Below, piece by piece: positions 46,557 to 55,990 of a stretch of DNA of 64,000 nt. Position 1 is the stretch's first letter. Each line of letters begins with the position of its first letter. The stretch is from Candidatus Methylomirabilota bacterium. Lineage in GTDB: Bacteria > Methylomirabilota > Methylomirabilia > Methylomirabilales > Methylomirabilaceae. The stretch spans positions 548,577-612,576 of the forward strand of contig PQAM01000010.1 of assembly GCA_003104975.1 (NCBI GenBank), in the 5' to 3' direction. The notes under the pieces were generated by a model. That model made no database searches, had not been told where the DNA came from, and saw only the letters and a list, made by a program, of their open reading frames with translations. The position numbers were made by a program, and so were the translations under genes.

Positions 46557-46998
46557 TTAACAGGTTTGAGTGGCCGATTCAATGGTGACGGCCAAGGTAG
46601 CTCGCAGCCAACCGAACTGTGGCTTCATACCATCAAAATCAGGTCCGGACGTGATCAGAGCCGCCTTTCCCCTGATCAGGAAACCGGCGCCGGCCCCGCG
46701 CAAGCCCGCAACCTGTCGACTTGCCGCTGTAATCAGCACATTGGGGTTGTAGGCGATGTTCGCCTCGGCGAGGCGAGGCGGATCGAAGGTAACGATAGGT
46801 AATCAGCACATTGGGGTTGTAGGCGATGTTCGCCTCCGTATGGTGCATGCCGCCGACAGGGATCAATAAGCGACCGTCTGATGAGATACTGACATCACTA
46901 TGCCAGGCGTTGACCATATGCGGGCCATCCTTTCCCAGGGTGGCAATGGCAACAACCCCATCCTGTCTTAAGACTTCCAACAGCTTGTCCGGAATCAT
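46557..46998 (-). pseudogene. Frameshifted FMN-binding pyridoxamine-5'-phosphate-oxidase-like protein
   Basis: From an ATG at 46998, behind a strong GGAGAGGAGGT ribosome site, the frame reads a PNPOx-like start: LLEVLRQDGVVAIATLGKDGPHMVNAWHSD, then IPVGGMHHTEANIAYNPNVLIT. At that point a 37-base segment is repeated 70 bases apart, shifting the frame. The continuation AASRQVAGLRGAGAGFLIRGKAALI is found in another frame and runs to the TAA at 46557. Removing 70 bases would restore one continuous protein of about 122 residues. It is either a recent pseudogene, a phase-variable gene or an assembly error. Confidence 0.75.
46730..46836. repeat. 37-base direct repeat, 70 bases apart
   Basis: The segment beginning TAATCAGCACATTGGGG occurs identically at 46730-46766 and 46800-46836. 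The 33 bases between them contain GGCGAGGCGAGGCGG. The duplication disrupts the FMN-binding protein gene. Confidence 0.93.
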
Positions 46999-47567
46999 CG
47001 TGACGACCTCCTCTCCTGTTGGTAGGTGTATGTGTGTGCCGAAACGTCCTACGGGCGGAGCCGTGATAACGCCAAGCGCCTGCCCGTCGGGGCAAAACCT
47101 GGACCAGTCCAGCGAACAGCAGGACAAGCTCGGGCGACCCGGACGGTCGCCCTTGCAGCGAATTGCAAGGCGGTGGCGCACAAGCTGCGCTCATGTGACC
47201 ATACGCGGATACAACCCCGCAGCAGGAGAACCAGCAGCGTCGTCAGCATCTTGACCATGGTACTCTTCGTCGTGGCTTGTCGACAAGGGATCGTCATCGG
47301 GGAGTGGCTGTTCAGCAGGTCAGCATCGCGCTGCGACCCTCTTGCGGACGGCCCCGGCGGCGAGGCTGGTGATGTGAGGCTGGGCCTGGGCCGTAGACGG
47401 CCGAGCGGTATGACTGATCTGCATCTATTTGCGTCAACATGGACGAAAGGACTGTATGCGAAGTGCATGCGTCAGGCAAGCAAATTACTGGGACCAACAC
47501 CAGGTGAACCTGGCGGATCCCGCGGCGGGCTGGAAGACCCGGCCTGCGGCGGCTACAACACTCAACG
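46999..47567. other. 569-base stretch with no supported gene
   Basis: Open frames on both strands here are short and show no family pattern or good ribosome site. Minus-strand translations in three frames give fragments such as MVKMLTTLLVLLL that could be the signal peptide of a decayed gene, but I cannot reconstruct one. It probably contains the promoter for the frameshifted gene and the end region of the regulator gene. Confidence 0.5.
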
Positions 47568-48374
47568 TTAACTGTTCGCACTGCAGCAATTCTCAGCGCG
47601 TACTCTGTACTTCAGTGAGGCGGGGTGATGAACACCGTTGGAATGGAACAACGCGGAGTGGATGAAGATCGTGAGACCGGATCGGGCAATAAAGAAACGC
47701 CGGCCCTGCTGACTGACCAGACCCATCCGCTTGAAACGGCCGAGCTGGGTCGTGACGGTTTCTCTTGTGGTGCCGATCAGGTTGGCCAGGTCCTCGTGGG
47801 TGAGTGGAAGCTGGATCATGGTGCCGGCGGGACCGTCTGCCCCGTGTCTGTCCGCTAACTCGAGCAGGACTTTCGCCAACCGGTGGTAAGACCAGGAGTG
47901 CCCGGATTGCGCCAGACGCTGCTGGGTTTCGATCAGGCGCTTCGCGATCAGCGCAAGAAGGTTCAGGGCAAGGGAGGGGATGGAGTGGAGGAGTTCGGTA
48001 ATATGCGGTTTGGGGATAGCCCTGACGATGGTATCCTCGATGGCGATCGCAGTAAACGGCCGTACCTCTCCTCCGAGGAGGAGTTCTCCGAAGACCTGTC
48101 CAGGAGCAAAAATATGCAGTATCGTCTCCGTCCCAGTCTCTGAAAGGGATACCAGCTTCACCAGACCACTCATCACGATGTAGATGGCGTCGCTCGTATC
48201 GCCTTCGGCATAAATGGCCGCGCATCGAGGGTAGCGTCTTTCGAAAGACAAGTCCGCTATCTTTGTACGATCGACCGTTGCGAACCCCCGGAACAGCTCC
48301 TGTTCCTCCGGATGTTTCCCGATGTATTCCGCCTTCTTCAGGACAACCTTTGGCGCGATCCGTGATACACGCAT
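47568..48374 (-). CDS. Crp/Fnr-family transcriptional regulator
   Basis: The 268-residue protein has a cyclic-nucleotide-binding-like beta-roll (about residues 25-140: IYAEGDTSDAIYIVMSGLVKLV and FGELLLGG) and a C-terminal helix-turn-helix with LTHEDLANLIGTTRETVTTQLGRFKRMGLV. It lacks the N-terminal Cys cluster of oxygen-sensing FNR, so it is of the Crp or another ligand type. The ATG at 48374 has a good AAGGAGGG site. The target genes are unknown; the adjacent flavoprotein gene is transcribed in the same direction and is a candidate. Confidence 0.9.
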   Translation of the reverse strand: MRVSRIAPKVVLKKAEYIGKHPEEQELFRGFATVDRTKIADLSFERRYPRCAAIYAEGDTSDAIYIVMSGLVKLVSLSETGTETILHIFAPGQVFGELLLGGEVRPFTAIAIEDTIVRAIPKPHITELLHSIPSLALNLLALIAKRLIETQQRLAQSGHSWSYHRLAKVLLELADRHGADGPAGTMIQLPLTHEDLANLIGTTRETVTTQLGRFKRMGLVSQQGRRFFIARSGLTIFIHSALFHSNGVHHPASLKYRVRAENCCSANS

Positions 48375-48442
48375 GACGATGCCCTCCTTCTTGCCTTGTT
48401 GTGTTTGCATCGTTGCTTGCCCAGCCGTATGGATGGACTGTA

Positions 48443-49183
48443 TCAGTAACCCGCGAACTCTTCTATTCGGATGTCGTCATCGTTGATCCCGGCGCTGTTC
48501 AGCATCGCGTGTAGGCCGCTGACCATGGCGGGCGGTCCGGCGATGTAATAGATGGCGTCGCGCACGCCGTCCAGATGCCTCCCCAGCATCTGCTTGTCGA
48601 TGCGCCCCGTCTCTCCGCTCCAGGAGTGCTTCGAATGCGCCATTTGCGTCATCGTCGGAATACAGTGGAAATTCGAATTGTCACGTTCGAGCGCCCGCAA
48701 CTCATCGAGAAACGGCGCATCTTCGGGCCGGCGGTTGGAATAGAAGAGGACAATCCGGTGCGGCAGTCTCTCTGTCGCCGCGCGCACGGCGATGCTGCGA
48801 AACGGCGTGATGCCGATGCCGCCGGCTAGAAACACCGCCGGACGCGCAGCGTTGTTGTGCAGCGTGAGATTTCCAAATGGGCCTTCAAACTTTGCTTCCG
48901 CGCCCAGCGGCATGCTGTGCAACACGCGTTTGAACGCAGAATCGCGCAGCCTCGTCGTCACCATGATATGCGGGTCATGCGGCGCGCTGGCGATGGAAAA
49001 CCCGCGTGTGTTCCCTTTGGCATCGGTCTGCGGCGGATCGATGATCGTAATGTCGATGAACTGGCCCGCTTTGAACGTCCAATTCTGAGGCCTTTCGAAA
49101 AAGAACGCCATCGTGCGTTCCGCGACCTCTTCACGTGTCTTCAGTTTCGCCATAAAAATCGGCCAACCTTCGGCGGCAGTCAT
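48443..49183 (-). CDS. Ferredoxin-NADP reductase-like FAD oxidoreductase
   Basis: The 246-residue protein has the FAD-binding RGFSIASAPHDP motif, the NAD(P)-binding LAGGIGITPFRSI and the C-terminal YYIAGPPAMVSGLHAML. It contains no 2Fe-2S domain, so it would need a partner ferredoxin or act as a flavin reductase. A strong ribosome site (AAGGAGG) supports the ATG at 49183. It lies just upstream of the Crp-like gene on the same strand. Confidence 0.9.
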   Translation of the reverse strand: MTAAEGWPIFMAKLKTREEVAERTMAFFFERPQNWTFKAGQFIDITIIDPPQTDAKGNTRGFSIASAPHDPHIMVTTRLRDSAFKRVLHSMPLGAEAKFEGPFGNLTLHNNAARPAVFLAGGIGITPFRSIAVRAATERLPHRIVLFYSNRRPEDAPFLDELRALERDNSNFHCIPTMTQMAHSKHSWSGETGRIDKQMLGRHLDGVRDAIYYIAGPPAMVSGLHAMLNSAGINDDDIRIEEFAGY

Positions 49184-49319
49184 CGCTCGTTCCTCCTTGG
49201 TTGCTCAGGACAATCCATTGCGCCATGCAATCGGCCGTAGTTTCCCAAACCACCGCTCTATCGATCAAGAGACGACAACGGCGTATGGCCGTATGCCCCC
49301 CAGGCGCCAACAGCCGGGG

Positions 49320-49679
49320 CTACCGCCTCCTCAGTCGCGCCTCAAGGTAGGCTTTCAGCGCGATAGCGTTATTGTGTTCGGTGTCGTGGGCGCTGTACAA
49401 CAACGTCGCGTCGCCCTCGCGCGCTGCGTCAAGGAGCGGCTGCCACGCGGTCGGATTCGCGTCCAGTTCCTCAGCGTAGCGGCGTTGGAACTCCGGCCAC
49501 TTCTTCGGATCGTGCGCGAACCACTTACGCAGCGCGTCACTCGGCGCCACGTTCTTGAGCCATGCCTCCTTCCGCAGCGCTTCCTTCTTTACCCCGCGCG
49601 GCCAAAGCCGCTCAACCAGAAACCGTACGCCGTCGGTCTTGGCCGATTGTTCATACACGCGCTTTACTTGAATGCTCAT
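49320..49679 (-). CDS. DUF488 (YeaO-like) protein
   Basis: The 119-residue protein has the DUF488 pattern: VKRVYEQSAKTDGVRFLVERLWPRG, then KEAWLKNVAPSDALRKWF, FQRRYAEEL and LLYSAHDTEHNNAIALKAYL. The function of this family is unknown. The frame is open upstream to 49802, but only the ATG at 49679 gives the family N-terminus. It lies 86 bases downstream of the small secreted-protein gene. Confidence 0.88.
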   Translation of the reverse strand: MSIQVKRVYEQSAKTDGVRFLVERLWPRGVKKEALRKEAWLKNVAPSDALRKWFAHDPKKWPEFQRRYAEELDANPTAWQPLLDAAREGDATLLYSAHDTEHNNAIALKAYLEARLRRR

Positions 49680-49765
49680 CTGACGTCCGATCGGATGCCC
49701 TTCATTTAATTCCTTTGTGACGAACTGAACGGTCAGTGTCTCATCGGCCCCGCTGTCACTGATTG

Positions 49766-50053
49766 TTACCCTCCAGTCGGCACGGGGAATACATGGTGGC
49801 ACAAAGGTCGGCCCTTTTTACTTTCGGTATAAATGATCCCTATCTTGTCGCCTGGTTTAAGGTCGGCCAGGGTATGGGCCCTCTCCACGACGTTGCAGGT
49901 CCACTGCAGCCCCTGAATATCGACTGTCAGAGTCCTGGTGGAGGCGTTGACCGAGACGACCTCGGCATAAAGAATGTGCTTAGCAAACGCTACTCCAGCT
50001 ACGGAGAGCGCTGCCAGGATGGCGATACACGCGACTGCTACTTTTCCCCGCAT
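49766..50053 (-). CDS. Small secreted protein, OB-fold-like
   Basis: The 95-residue protein has a clear signal peptide (cleavage after AFA near residue 24). The mature part has the pattern AEVVSVNASTRTLTVDI, then LKPGDKIGIIYTE. That layout resembles small periplasmic OB-fold proteins that handle metals (DUF5666 or CusF-like), but no metal-binding residue set is evident. An AAAGGAGGTGA ribosome site precedes the ATG at 50053. It lies in a group of small stress-related genes. Confidence 0.8.
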   Translation of the reverse strand: MRGKVAVACIAILAALSVAGVAFAKHILYAEVVSVNASTRTLTVDIQGLQWTCNVVERAHTLADLKPGDKIGIIYTESKKGRPLCHHVFPVPTGG

Positions 50054-50187
50054 GGAATATCACCTCCTTTTATTGGGTCTGGATCATGCACTCCATAGGC
50101 CACGCACATAAATATATAAAAAGGAATCGATGGGCGGATGCCGCGCGCCGGTCCAGTGGGGACGACGCGTTCGCGCGTGCATCGCGT

Positions 50188-50325
50188 TCATTGCTCCCCG
50201 GCGACGCGCAGTACGATCGCGCCGCGGACGTGGCCGGGCCTGGCGGAGTCGCTGGGCCTCGCGAGCCTGCGCCAGCGGCAGGACCGTCTCGACGATCGGA
50301 ACCACTTTACTCATCAAGGTCGTGT
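50188..50325 (-). pseudogene. C-terminal remnant of a zinc-type alcohol dehydrogenase/quinone oxidoreductase
   Basis: On the minus strand, the text MSKVVPIVETVLPLAQAREA and then QRL matches the C-terminal part of medium-chain dehydrogenases/quinone reductases (compare the common VFPLEEAAEAHRL). One frame over, the reading continues HVRGAIVLRVAGEQ followed by a stop, matching the usual HVGKIVL ending. A frameshift therefore separates the two pieces, and nothing of the preceding 250-300 residues is present because dps begins upstream. This is a gene fossil of about 45 codons. Confidence 0.65.
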
Positions 50326-50348
50326 GCAAGGAGGTTGTGATCGACCGA

Positions 50349-50873
50349 TTACTTCGACGCGTGGGAATGCGCTTCGACCATCCACAGCCATTTATCAATC
50401 CCGCGGGAAATCTCGATGAAGATGTCCGACGTATCGGTGTCGCCCAGTTCATCGGCCTCGTTGGCCGTACTCCGGGCGTCACATCCGAAGATGGAGAGCG
50501 CCTGCGCTACCGCCTCGACGTGGGCCGAGCCGTCGGCAATGTCAAGCGGATACTCTTTGAGCCTGGAGCAGCCCGCGGCCGAGCGCGCCGTGCCTGCCGC
50601 AATGCCGCCCAATTGCACAATGCGCTCGGCGATCACGTCCACGTACTTGCCGATGTCTTCATGGATGTTATCGAACAGTTCATGCAAGCTGATGAAGTGC
50701 GGACCTTTCACATTCCAATGCGCTTGTTTTATCTGCGTGTGGAGATCCACCGCGTCAGCGAGGCGCTGGTTCAGCAGTATGATCAGTTCGCCGCGCCGTT
50801 GTTGGGGGATATCATTTTTCGTTTCGTACATTACGGGAAATTCTTTCAACGTCTGATTTGATGTCTTCATCAT
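50349..50873 (-). CDS. dps: Dps-family DNA-protecting ferritin-like protein
   Basis: Dps oxidises and stores iron and shields DNA under stress. The 174-residue protein has the ferroxidase-site motifs QIKQAHWNVKGPHFISLHELFD and the helix HEDIGKYVDVIAERIVQLGG. The later segment WLWMVEAHSH completes the four-helix bundle. Tandem ATGs lie at 50873 behind an AGGAAAGGATGG ribosome site. The 258 bases upstream (50874-51131) hold no gene I can support. Confidence 0.93.
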   Translation of the reverse strand: MMKTSNQTLKEFPVMYETKNDIPQQRRGELIILLNQRLADAVDLHTQIKQAHWNVKGPHFISLHELFDNIHEDIGKYVDVIAERIVQLGGIAAGTARSAAGCSRLKEYPLDIADGSAHVEAVAQALSIFGCDARSTANEADELGDTDTSDIFIEISRGIDKWLWMVEAHSHASK

Positions 50874-51131
50874 TCAACCATCCTTTCCTGGTAGTTGGAA
50901 TCGTCGTAGTTAACCTCAGATACTGTGAAGCAGTGTGCCAATGGAGTGTTGTTGGTTCACCGTGCGGGTTACAGTACAAGCGCGATTGTGCCACACGCGC
51001 CTCGCTCCATCACCCGTCGATGCACGTACCACCCCTTGTGGGTGTAACAGCTTAACCCTGCGCATCCGGCGACCGCTATCGAGTGAATACCTGAAAAGGC
51101 GGCGGAAAATCCCTGAGAGAGAAGCAGAGGC

Positions 51132-51461
51132 TCACCGGCGATTCTTCGAGGCTGTGGCGCTCCAGGGTGCAGGGACGGGAAGCCAGTCGCGAGTGAGGGC
51201 GTCGCTCAAGGTCAAGCCTATCAGGACCGTCAACCAGAGAAGTCCCGCGCAGAGAAAGACCCAAGTCAGTCGAACGCTGTAGCGGACATGCATGAAGAAG
51301 AGGACCACCAGCGATGCCTTGCAGACGGCGATCGTGATAGCTGCGACAGGATTGAGGAACCGGAGATCAAGGTACGCGATCCCCGTAGTCGCGAGGGTGA
51401 GCAGGATCAGCACGACGAACACCCGATAATAGACCTTTGGGGGAACGATGCGCGGCGCCAT
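51132..51461 (-). CDS. ctaF: Cytochrome c oxidase subunit IV-like protein
   Basis: The 109-residue protein has three membrane helices and the pattern LKASLVVLFFMHVRYS-like (CKASLVVLFFMHVRYSVRLTW) typical of prokaryotic oxidase subunit IV (CtaF/CoxD). It is the last gene of the oxidase operon. The TAATG junction with coxC shows a one-base overlap with its stop. It probably aids assembly of the oxidase. Confidence 0.88.
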   Translation of the reverse strand: MAPRIVPPKVYYRVFVVLILLTLATTGIAYLDLRFLNPVAAITIAVCKASLVVLFFMHVRYSVRLTWVFLCAGLLWLTVLIGLTLSDALTRDWLPVPAPWSATASKNRR

Positions 51462-52105
51462 TAGTGACGGTCGATCAGATAGAGTAAGGGGAAGAGAAAG
51501 ATCCAGATGATATCGACAAAGTGCCAGTACAGTCCGATGAGTTCGACCGGCGTGTAGTAGGCGGATGAGAACCGGTTCCTCAGAGACTTGGCGACAAGCG
51601 CAGCCAACAGACAGACCCCGATCACCATATGGAGGGCGTGCATCCCCGTCATGACGAAATAGAATGAGAAGAAGAGCTGCGCCTGCGGGCCAAATCGGTC
51701 AGTGTAGATGAAGGCGCTGCCCGGGACCAGATGGTGCTCGAACTTATGGGCGTATTCGATCCCTTTAATCGCCAGAAACGCCAGTCCCAACCCTATCGTT
51801 GCCAGAAGGAAGCCGGTCAACGCCTTGCGCCTGCCCACTTGAGCGGCGTGGACGGCCATGGCCATCGTGAGGCTGCTGCCGATCAGCACCATCGTGTTGG
51901 TGGCCCCGAGTACGATCTCGAGTGTTCGGCTGGCATCGGCGAAGGCCGCCGGATACAGCGAGCGGTACAAGGCGTAGCCGGTGAACATCCCCCCGAAGAA
52001 CAGGATCTCTGTGGCCAGAAAGATCCACATCCCCAGCCGCGACGCTTCGTGTTGCTGGTCTACATCCTCGAACTGGTGCGCCGGGAGGTCCGTGCGCTCA
52101 CGCAT
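51461..52105 (-). CDS. ctaE: Cytochrome c oxidase subunit III
   Basis: Subunit III stabilises the oxidase core. The protein has about seven membrane segments and the subunit III motifs [47 protein letters not shown] and [18 protein letters not shown] choose the ATG at 52105 because GGGAGG lies six bases upstream, rather than the GTG at 52111. It overlaps the end of the subunit I gene by eight bases. Confidence 0.95.
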   Translation of the reverse strand: MRERTDLPAHQFEDVDQQHEASRLGMWIFLATEILFFGGMFTGYALYRSLYPAAFADASRTLEIVLGATNTMVLIGSSLTMAMAVHAAQVGRRKALTGFLLATIGLGLAFLAIKGIEYAHKFEHHLVPGSAFIYTDRFGPQAQLFFSFYFVMTGMHALHMVIGVCLLAALVAKSLRNRFSSAYYTPVELIGLYWHFVDIIWIFLFPLLYLIDRH

Positions 52106-53714
52106 CTTCACCCTCCCAGGTTGGATAGGCGTACGGTTCTTCTGTCACCACCGGCGGGTGCTCGAAGTTTTCGGTGGGGGGCGGCGAGGGCGTCTGCCAT
52201 TCGAGCCCCGTCGCGTCCCATGGATTGGCGTCCGCGATTGCGCCATACCGGAGCGACCAGATCAAATAGATGAGGGGCAGCACGTATCCGACTCCGAGAA
52301 TAGATGCGCCGGCCGTGGAGAGGACATTCAGGGCCTGAAACTCCGGCGGGTACATGTGATAGCGCCGCGGCATCCCCAGGTAGCCCAGGATGAACTGCGG
52401 AAAAAATGTCAGGTTGAACCCGACGAACACGATCAACGCCGCCAATCTGGCCCACGCCTCCGGGTACATCCGTCCGGTTATCTTCGGCCACCAGAAATGG
52501 ATGCCGCCCAGGTAGGCCATGACAGCGCCGCCCACCATGATGTAATGGAAGTGGGCGATCACGAAGTAGGTGTCATGCACATGGATGTCCACCCCCATCG
52601 TGGCCAGAAAGAGCCCCGTCAGCCCCCCGATAGTAAACAGGCCGATGAAGCCCAAGGCATAGAGCATCGGCGTCTCGTGAGAGATCGACCCCTTGTAGAG
52701 GGTTGCGGTCCAGTTGAACACTTTGATGGCTGAGGGAACCGCCACGAGGAAGCTCAGGGCCGAGAACGCCATGCCGGCGTACACCGACTGGCCGCTGACG
52801 AACATGTGGTGGCCCCAGACGAAAAACCCGATGACGGCAATGGCCAGACTGGAGAAGGCCACGTAGTGGTAGCCGAAGATCCGCTTCTTGGAGAAACAGG
52901 GGATCAGCTCGCTGACGACGCCCATTCCGGGCAGAATCATGACATACACGGCCGGATGCGAATAGAACCAGAAGAGGTGCTGAAACAGCAGGGGATCGCC
53001 TCCCAGCGCTGGGTCGAAGATGCCGATCCTGAACAGCCGTTCGACGGCAACCAGTACCAACGAAATAGCCAGGACCGGCGTCCCGAGAACGAAGATGACG
53101 CTCGACGCATAGAGCGACCAGATAAAGAGCGGCAGGCGGAACCACGTCAGGCCGGGGGCGCGCATCTTGTGGATGGTCACCATGAAGTTCAGCCCGGTCA
53201 GGATCGAGGAAAAGCCCACGACGAAGATCCCGATGACCGTCAGCACGACGTTCGTCATGGAGTAGGTGGTGCTGTAGGGTGTGTAGAAGGTCCAACCGGT
53301 GTCGACGCCGCCGACCGCCGCCGCGGTGACGGTAAATAGCGCGCCCAGCGTGAAGATGTACCAGCTCGCCAGGTTCAGGCGCGGGAAGGCCACATCTCGC
53401 GCGCCGATCATCATGGGGATGAGGAAGTTTCCCAGGACGGCCGGGATCGATGGGATCAGGAAAAAGAAGATCATGATCAGGCCGTGCATGGTAAACATCT
53501 TGTTGTAGGTCTCCGCCTGGATCAGATCGCCTTGCGGCGTTAACAGATTGAGCCGGATCGCGACGGCAAACGCCGCGCCCACGAAGAACAGCGTGGTGAT
53601 CGACGCGAGATATAGCCACGCAATCCTCTTGTGATCGGTGGTGAAGAGCCACGACCTGATTCTGTAGTCGATGTTGAGGTAATGCGCTCGTTGCTGAAGT
53701 GGGGGTACGTTCAT
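52098..53714 (-). CDS. ctaD: Cytochrome c oxidase subunit I
   Basis: This is the catalytic subunit of a heme-copper oxidase: oxygen reduction at heme a3-CuB with proton pumping. It has the heme a ligand in [10 protein letters not shown], the CuB histidines in FWGHHMF-like [10 protein letters not shown], and the heme a and a3 histidines in HFHYIMVGG. The helix VI motif reads [14 protein letters not shown] instead of the Glu-bearing GHPEVY, the hallmark of A2-type oxidases. The ATG at 53714 gives 538 residues and overlaps the subunit II stop (ATGA). Confidence 0.96.
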   Translation of the reverse strand: MNVPPLQQRAHYLNIDYRIRSWLFTTDHKRIAWLYLASITTLFFVGAAFAVAIRLNLLTPQGDLIQAETYNKMFTMHGLIMIFFFLIPSIPAVLGNFLIPMMIGARDVAFPRLNLASWYIFTLGALFTVTAAAVGGVDTGWTFYTPYSTTYSMTNVVLTVIGIFVVGFSSILTGLNFMVTIHKMRAPGLTWFRLPLFIWSLYASSVIFVLGTPVLAISLVLVAVERLFRIGIFDPALGGDPLLFQHLFWFYSHPAVYVMILPGMGVVSELIPCFSKKRIFGYHYVAFSSLAIAVIGFFVWGHHMFVSGQSVYAGMAFSALSFLVAVPSAIKVFNWTATLYKGSISHETPMLYALGFIGLFTIGGLTGLFLATMGVDIHVHDTYFVIAHFHYIMVGGAVMAYLGGIHFWWPKITGRMYPEAWARLAALIVFVGFNLTFFPQFILGYLGMPRRYHMYPPEFQALNVLSTAGASILGVGYVLPLIYLIWSLRYGAIADANPWDATGLEWQTPSPPPTENFEHPPVVTEEPYAYPTWEGEDA

Positions 53715-54667
53715 GGTTTGGCCTCGCCCTTTTCTTCCCGCTTCAGGGATTTGATATACGCGATGATCTGCAACAGCCCTTCCTCGCCGATCTGGCCTTT
53801 GAATGACGGCATGACGGGGGGGTAGCCGGCCACGATCTTGGCCTGTGGTAGCAGCACCGACTCCCGGATATAACTCTCGTCGGCCTTGACTATCCTGCCA
53901 TCCTGTAGATGTACCGGCTGTCCAAACACCCCCAGCAACGACGGCCCAAGACCCTTCCCGTCGGGGCGATGGCACGTGATACAGCCGCGTTGCTGAAACA
54001 GCAGGCGGCCGGCCTCGGCCATCGGGACGGCGGGGACCGCTGGGCCACCGAGCCACTGTTGGTATGCGACCGGGTTCATGACCGTCACACGGCCGATCAT
54101 GTGCGCGTGCAACGCCCCGCAGTACTGGGTGCAGAAGAGGTGATAGTCGCCGGTCCTGGTCGCCTCGAACCATGCCACTGTGTAGCGGCCTGGCACCGCA
54201 TCCTTCTTGATCCGGAAGGCCGGGACGAAAAGACTGTGAATGGCATCCTGCGATGTCATCGTCAATTTGATCGGGCGGCCTTCCGGCACGTGCAGCTCGT
54301 TGATCTCGCTCCGCCCTTCCGGATGCTGAAACTTCCACATCCACTGTTTTCCCACTACAGCGATCTCTATCGAGGCTGCCGGCGGGCGCGCCGCGAAGAA
54401 AAAAAGCTGCGCTCCCCAGACAAACGCAATAACGTTTATCCCGAGCGGAATGAGGGTCCAGGCCAGCTCGAGCGCGAGCGGCTCCCGGATCACGCGGGCC
54501 CGCTCTGTCGGCGAGCGCCTCCGATACCTCACGGCAAAAAAGATCACCAGGAAGAAGATGAGCGCGGCGAAGAATGCGCTGACCAGCAGAAGGAAAAAAA
54601 AGAGGGCATCCTCGCGTGCCGCATACGTCGATGCCTGTGGGGGAAACAGGGGAAGCTCGGGCACCAT
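53711..54667 (-). CDS. ctaC: Cytochrome c oxidase subunit II with fused cytochrome c domain (caa3 type)
   Basis: The protein has two N-terminal membrane helices and a periplasmic CuA domain with [13 protein letters not shown] (the Cys, Cys, His and Met ligands). A C-terminal cytochrome c domain follows with the heme site GCITCH and a Met ligand near PVMPSFKG. The fused heme makes it a caa3-type subunit. The ATG at 54667 gives 318 residues; the frame is open upstream to 54751 but the added part is unlike the family. It needs Ccm and Sco, both encoded in the window. Confidence 0.95.
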   Translation of the reverse strand: MVPELPLFPPQASTYAAREDALFFFLLLVSAFFAALIFFLVIFFAVRYRRRSPTERARVIREPLALELAWTLIPLGINVIAFVWGAQLFFFAARPPAASIEIAVVGKQWMWKFQHPEGRSEINELHVPEGRPIKLTMTSQDAIHSLFVPAFRIKKDAVPGRYTVAWFEATRTGDYHLFCTQYCGALHAHMIGRVTVMNPVAYQQWLGGPAVPAVPMAEAGRLLFQQRGCITCHRPDGKGLGPSLLGVFGQPVHLQDGRIVKADESYIRESVLLPQAKIVAGYPPVMPSFKGQIGEEGLLQIIAYIKSLKREEKGEAKP

Positions 54668-54671
54668 CGTG

Positions 54672-55598
54672 TTATACCCTCGGATCGTGCCCGCTCGACT
54701 CGTGACGGTCGCGGCGCCACATCGCCGCGATGAACGCGCCCAAGGCGCCAACCGTCATGAGACCGGCCAGCCGGATGACATTCATCACCAGAACAGTGTA
54801 TTTCCCTGTTGTCGGGTCGTAGGAGTAGCAGAAGAGCAGGACCTGATCGAGAGGCGTTCCGACCCTGTTGCCCGAGGCCTCGATCAGACTGAGCCTGAGA
54901 TCCCGGGAGGAATACTCAATCCCGTACAGATAGCGGTAGAGTTTGCCCTGCGGCGTCAGGACAACGATCCCTGTCGCATGACGATATTGGTCCATCGCAA
55001 TGTCGTATGTGGCGCGAAAGCCGACCGATCGGGTCAGCCGCTGGATGATGGTCTCCTCGCCCGTCAGGAAATGCCAACCCTCTGCCGTCCCTGGTCGGCC
55101 ATACTGCTGAACAGCCTTCGTCTTCTCCGCCGCCGCGACCCCAGGGAGATCACGCGAATCAAAGCTTACGACGACCACATCGAATTGCTTCCCGACATCG
55201 AACGTGATGGCGCGCAGCGATCTCACGAGGCCTTCCAGCACCACCGGGCAGAGGTTCCGGCAGCGGTAATAGACCAGGGCCAGGACGATCGGTTTCTTGC
55301 CAAAATAGCGCCCGAGGGAAACGGGCCGGCCCTCTTCGTCGCGAAGCACAAGGTCAAGCGGCACCTGCTCGTTCACCCGTTGATCGAAGGCCACCTCGCG
55401 GAGGACGACCGGCCGCGAATCCACCTGTGAATCGTGCGTCCATCCAGCGGCAGGCCAAGCGAGGATAGCAGAGCAAACGAATAGAAGAGCGATGACGCGA
55501 GGTCGGATGGCGCGGCGCCGGCCCCAGGAGCGAGTGGCGCAAAGCCGGCTTTCCCGGACTGACAAATGCCACGGGCGATGGTGCGCTTGTGCGGTCAT
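54672..55598 (-). CDS. Sco1/SenC-family copper chaperone
   Basis: Sco proteins deliver copper to the CuA site of oxidase subunit II. The thioredoxin-like domain has the copper motif YYRCRNLCPVV (CxxxCP) and the third ligand His in QYRHATGIVVL. The protein has an N-terminal signal or anchor segment and a C-terminal membrane helix (about residues 275-292), giving 308 residues. It lies directly upstream of coxB, with its start overlapping the small gene before it (ATGA). Confidence 0.93.
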   Translation of the reverse strand: MTAQAHHRPWHLSVRESRLCATRSWGRRRAIRPRVIALLFVCSAILAWPAAGWTHDSQVDSRPVVLREVAFDQRVNEQVPLDLVLRDEEGRPVSLGRYFGKKPIVLALVYYRCRNLCPVVLEGLVRSLRAITFDVGKQFDVVVVSFDSRDLPGVAAAEKTKAVQQYGRPGTAEGWHFLTGEETIIQRLTRSVGFRATYDIAMDQYRHATGIVVLTPQGKLYRYLYGIEYSSRDLRLSLIEASGNRVGTPLDQVLLFCYSYDPTTGKYTVLVMNVIRLAGLMTVGALGAFIAAMWRRDRHESSGHDPRV

Positions 55599-55990
55599 CG
55601 GATCCGCTCTTTCTCGACCTTCACCGGCAGCCTCCTCTCCGCCAGCAGCGTGATCGCGCGATCGATGGGAATTCGCACAACCCCGGCGCCGCGGTCCACC
55701 CAGCCGTAGCTGTTCAGGATGACATCTTCTTGTGCTTGTTTCTCCTGGAGTTCCCTTCCAGGGGTGACCTGCAAACGAGGTTCGGGAGGCAGCGGCGCCG
55801 CTGCCAGCGGCGAGGGACGCACATCCCTTTTGGCTTGCTGGGCGACGAAGACCTTAAACAGCAGCCACATCACGAGAAGCACGATACCGGTCACAGCGAG
55901 CAACCCCAGCAAGAACGTCCCGATAACGCGGATGCTCATGTCCCGGGATTCGTAGCCGGCGCCCCCTCGCGTGGCGTCGTCTTTTTTCAT
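55595..55990 (-). CDS. Small membrane protein of the ACIII-oxidase operon
   Basis: The 131-residue protein has one membrane helix (about residues 23-47), a Pro/Ala-rich linker and a C-terminal part LNSYGWVDRGAGVVRIPIDRAITLLAERRLP. That tail pattern (WVDR...VRIPIDRAMELLAERG) is familiar from small proteins linked to Alternative Complex III/oxidase clusters, but I cannot name its function. Both ends overlap neighbours by four bases, so it is firmly part of the operon. Confidence 0.82.
   Translation of the reverse strand: MKKDDATRGGAGYESRDMSIRVIGTFLLGLLAVTGIVLLVMWLLFKVFVAQQAKRDVRPSPLAAAPLPPEPRLQVTPGRELQEKQAQEDVILNSYGWVDRGAGVVRIPIDRAITLLAERRLPVKVEKERIR

Noticed and set aside
46307-46582. Minus-strand frame running across the tRNA and terminators
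   Set aside because: It reads antisense through tRNA-Gln and a hairpin and is a typical false gene call.
47026-47571. Possible gene or decayed cytochrome c in the gene-poor stretch
   Set aside because: Fragments in several frames hint at a signal peptide, but no CXXCH or continuous family match can be reconstructed.
49285-49300. Possible attachment-site copy of the tRNA-Gln 3' end
   Set aside because: Only about ten bases (TGCCCCCCAG) match and no integrase is nearby, so it is not distinguishable from chance.
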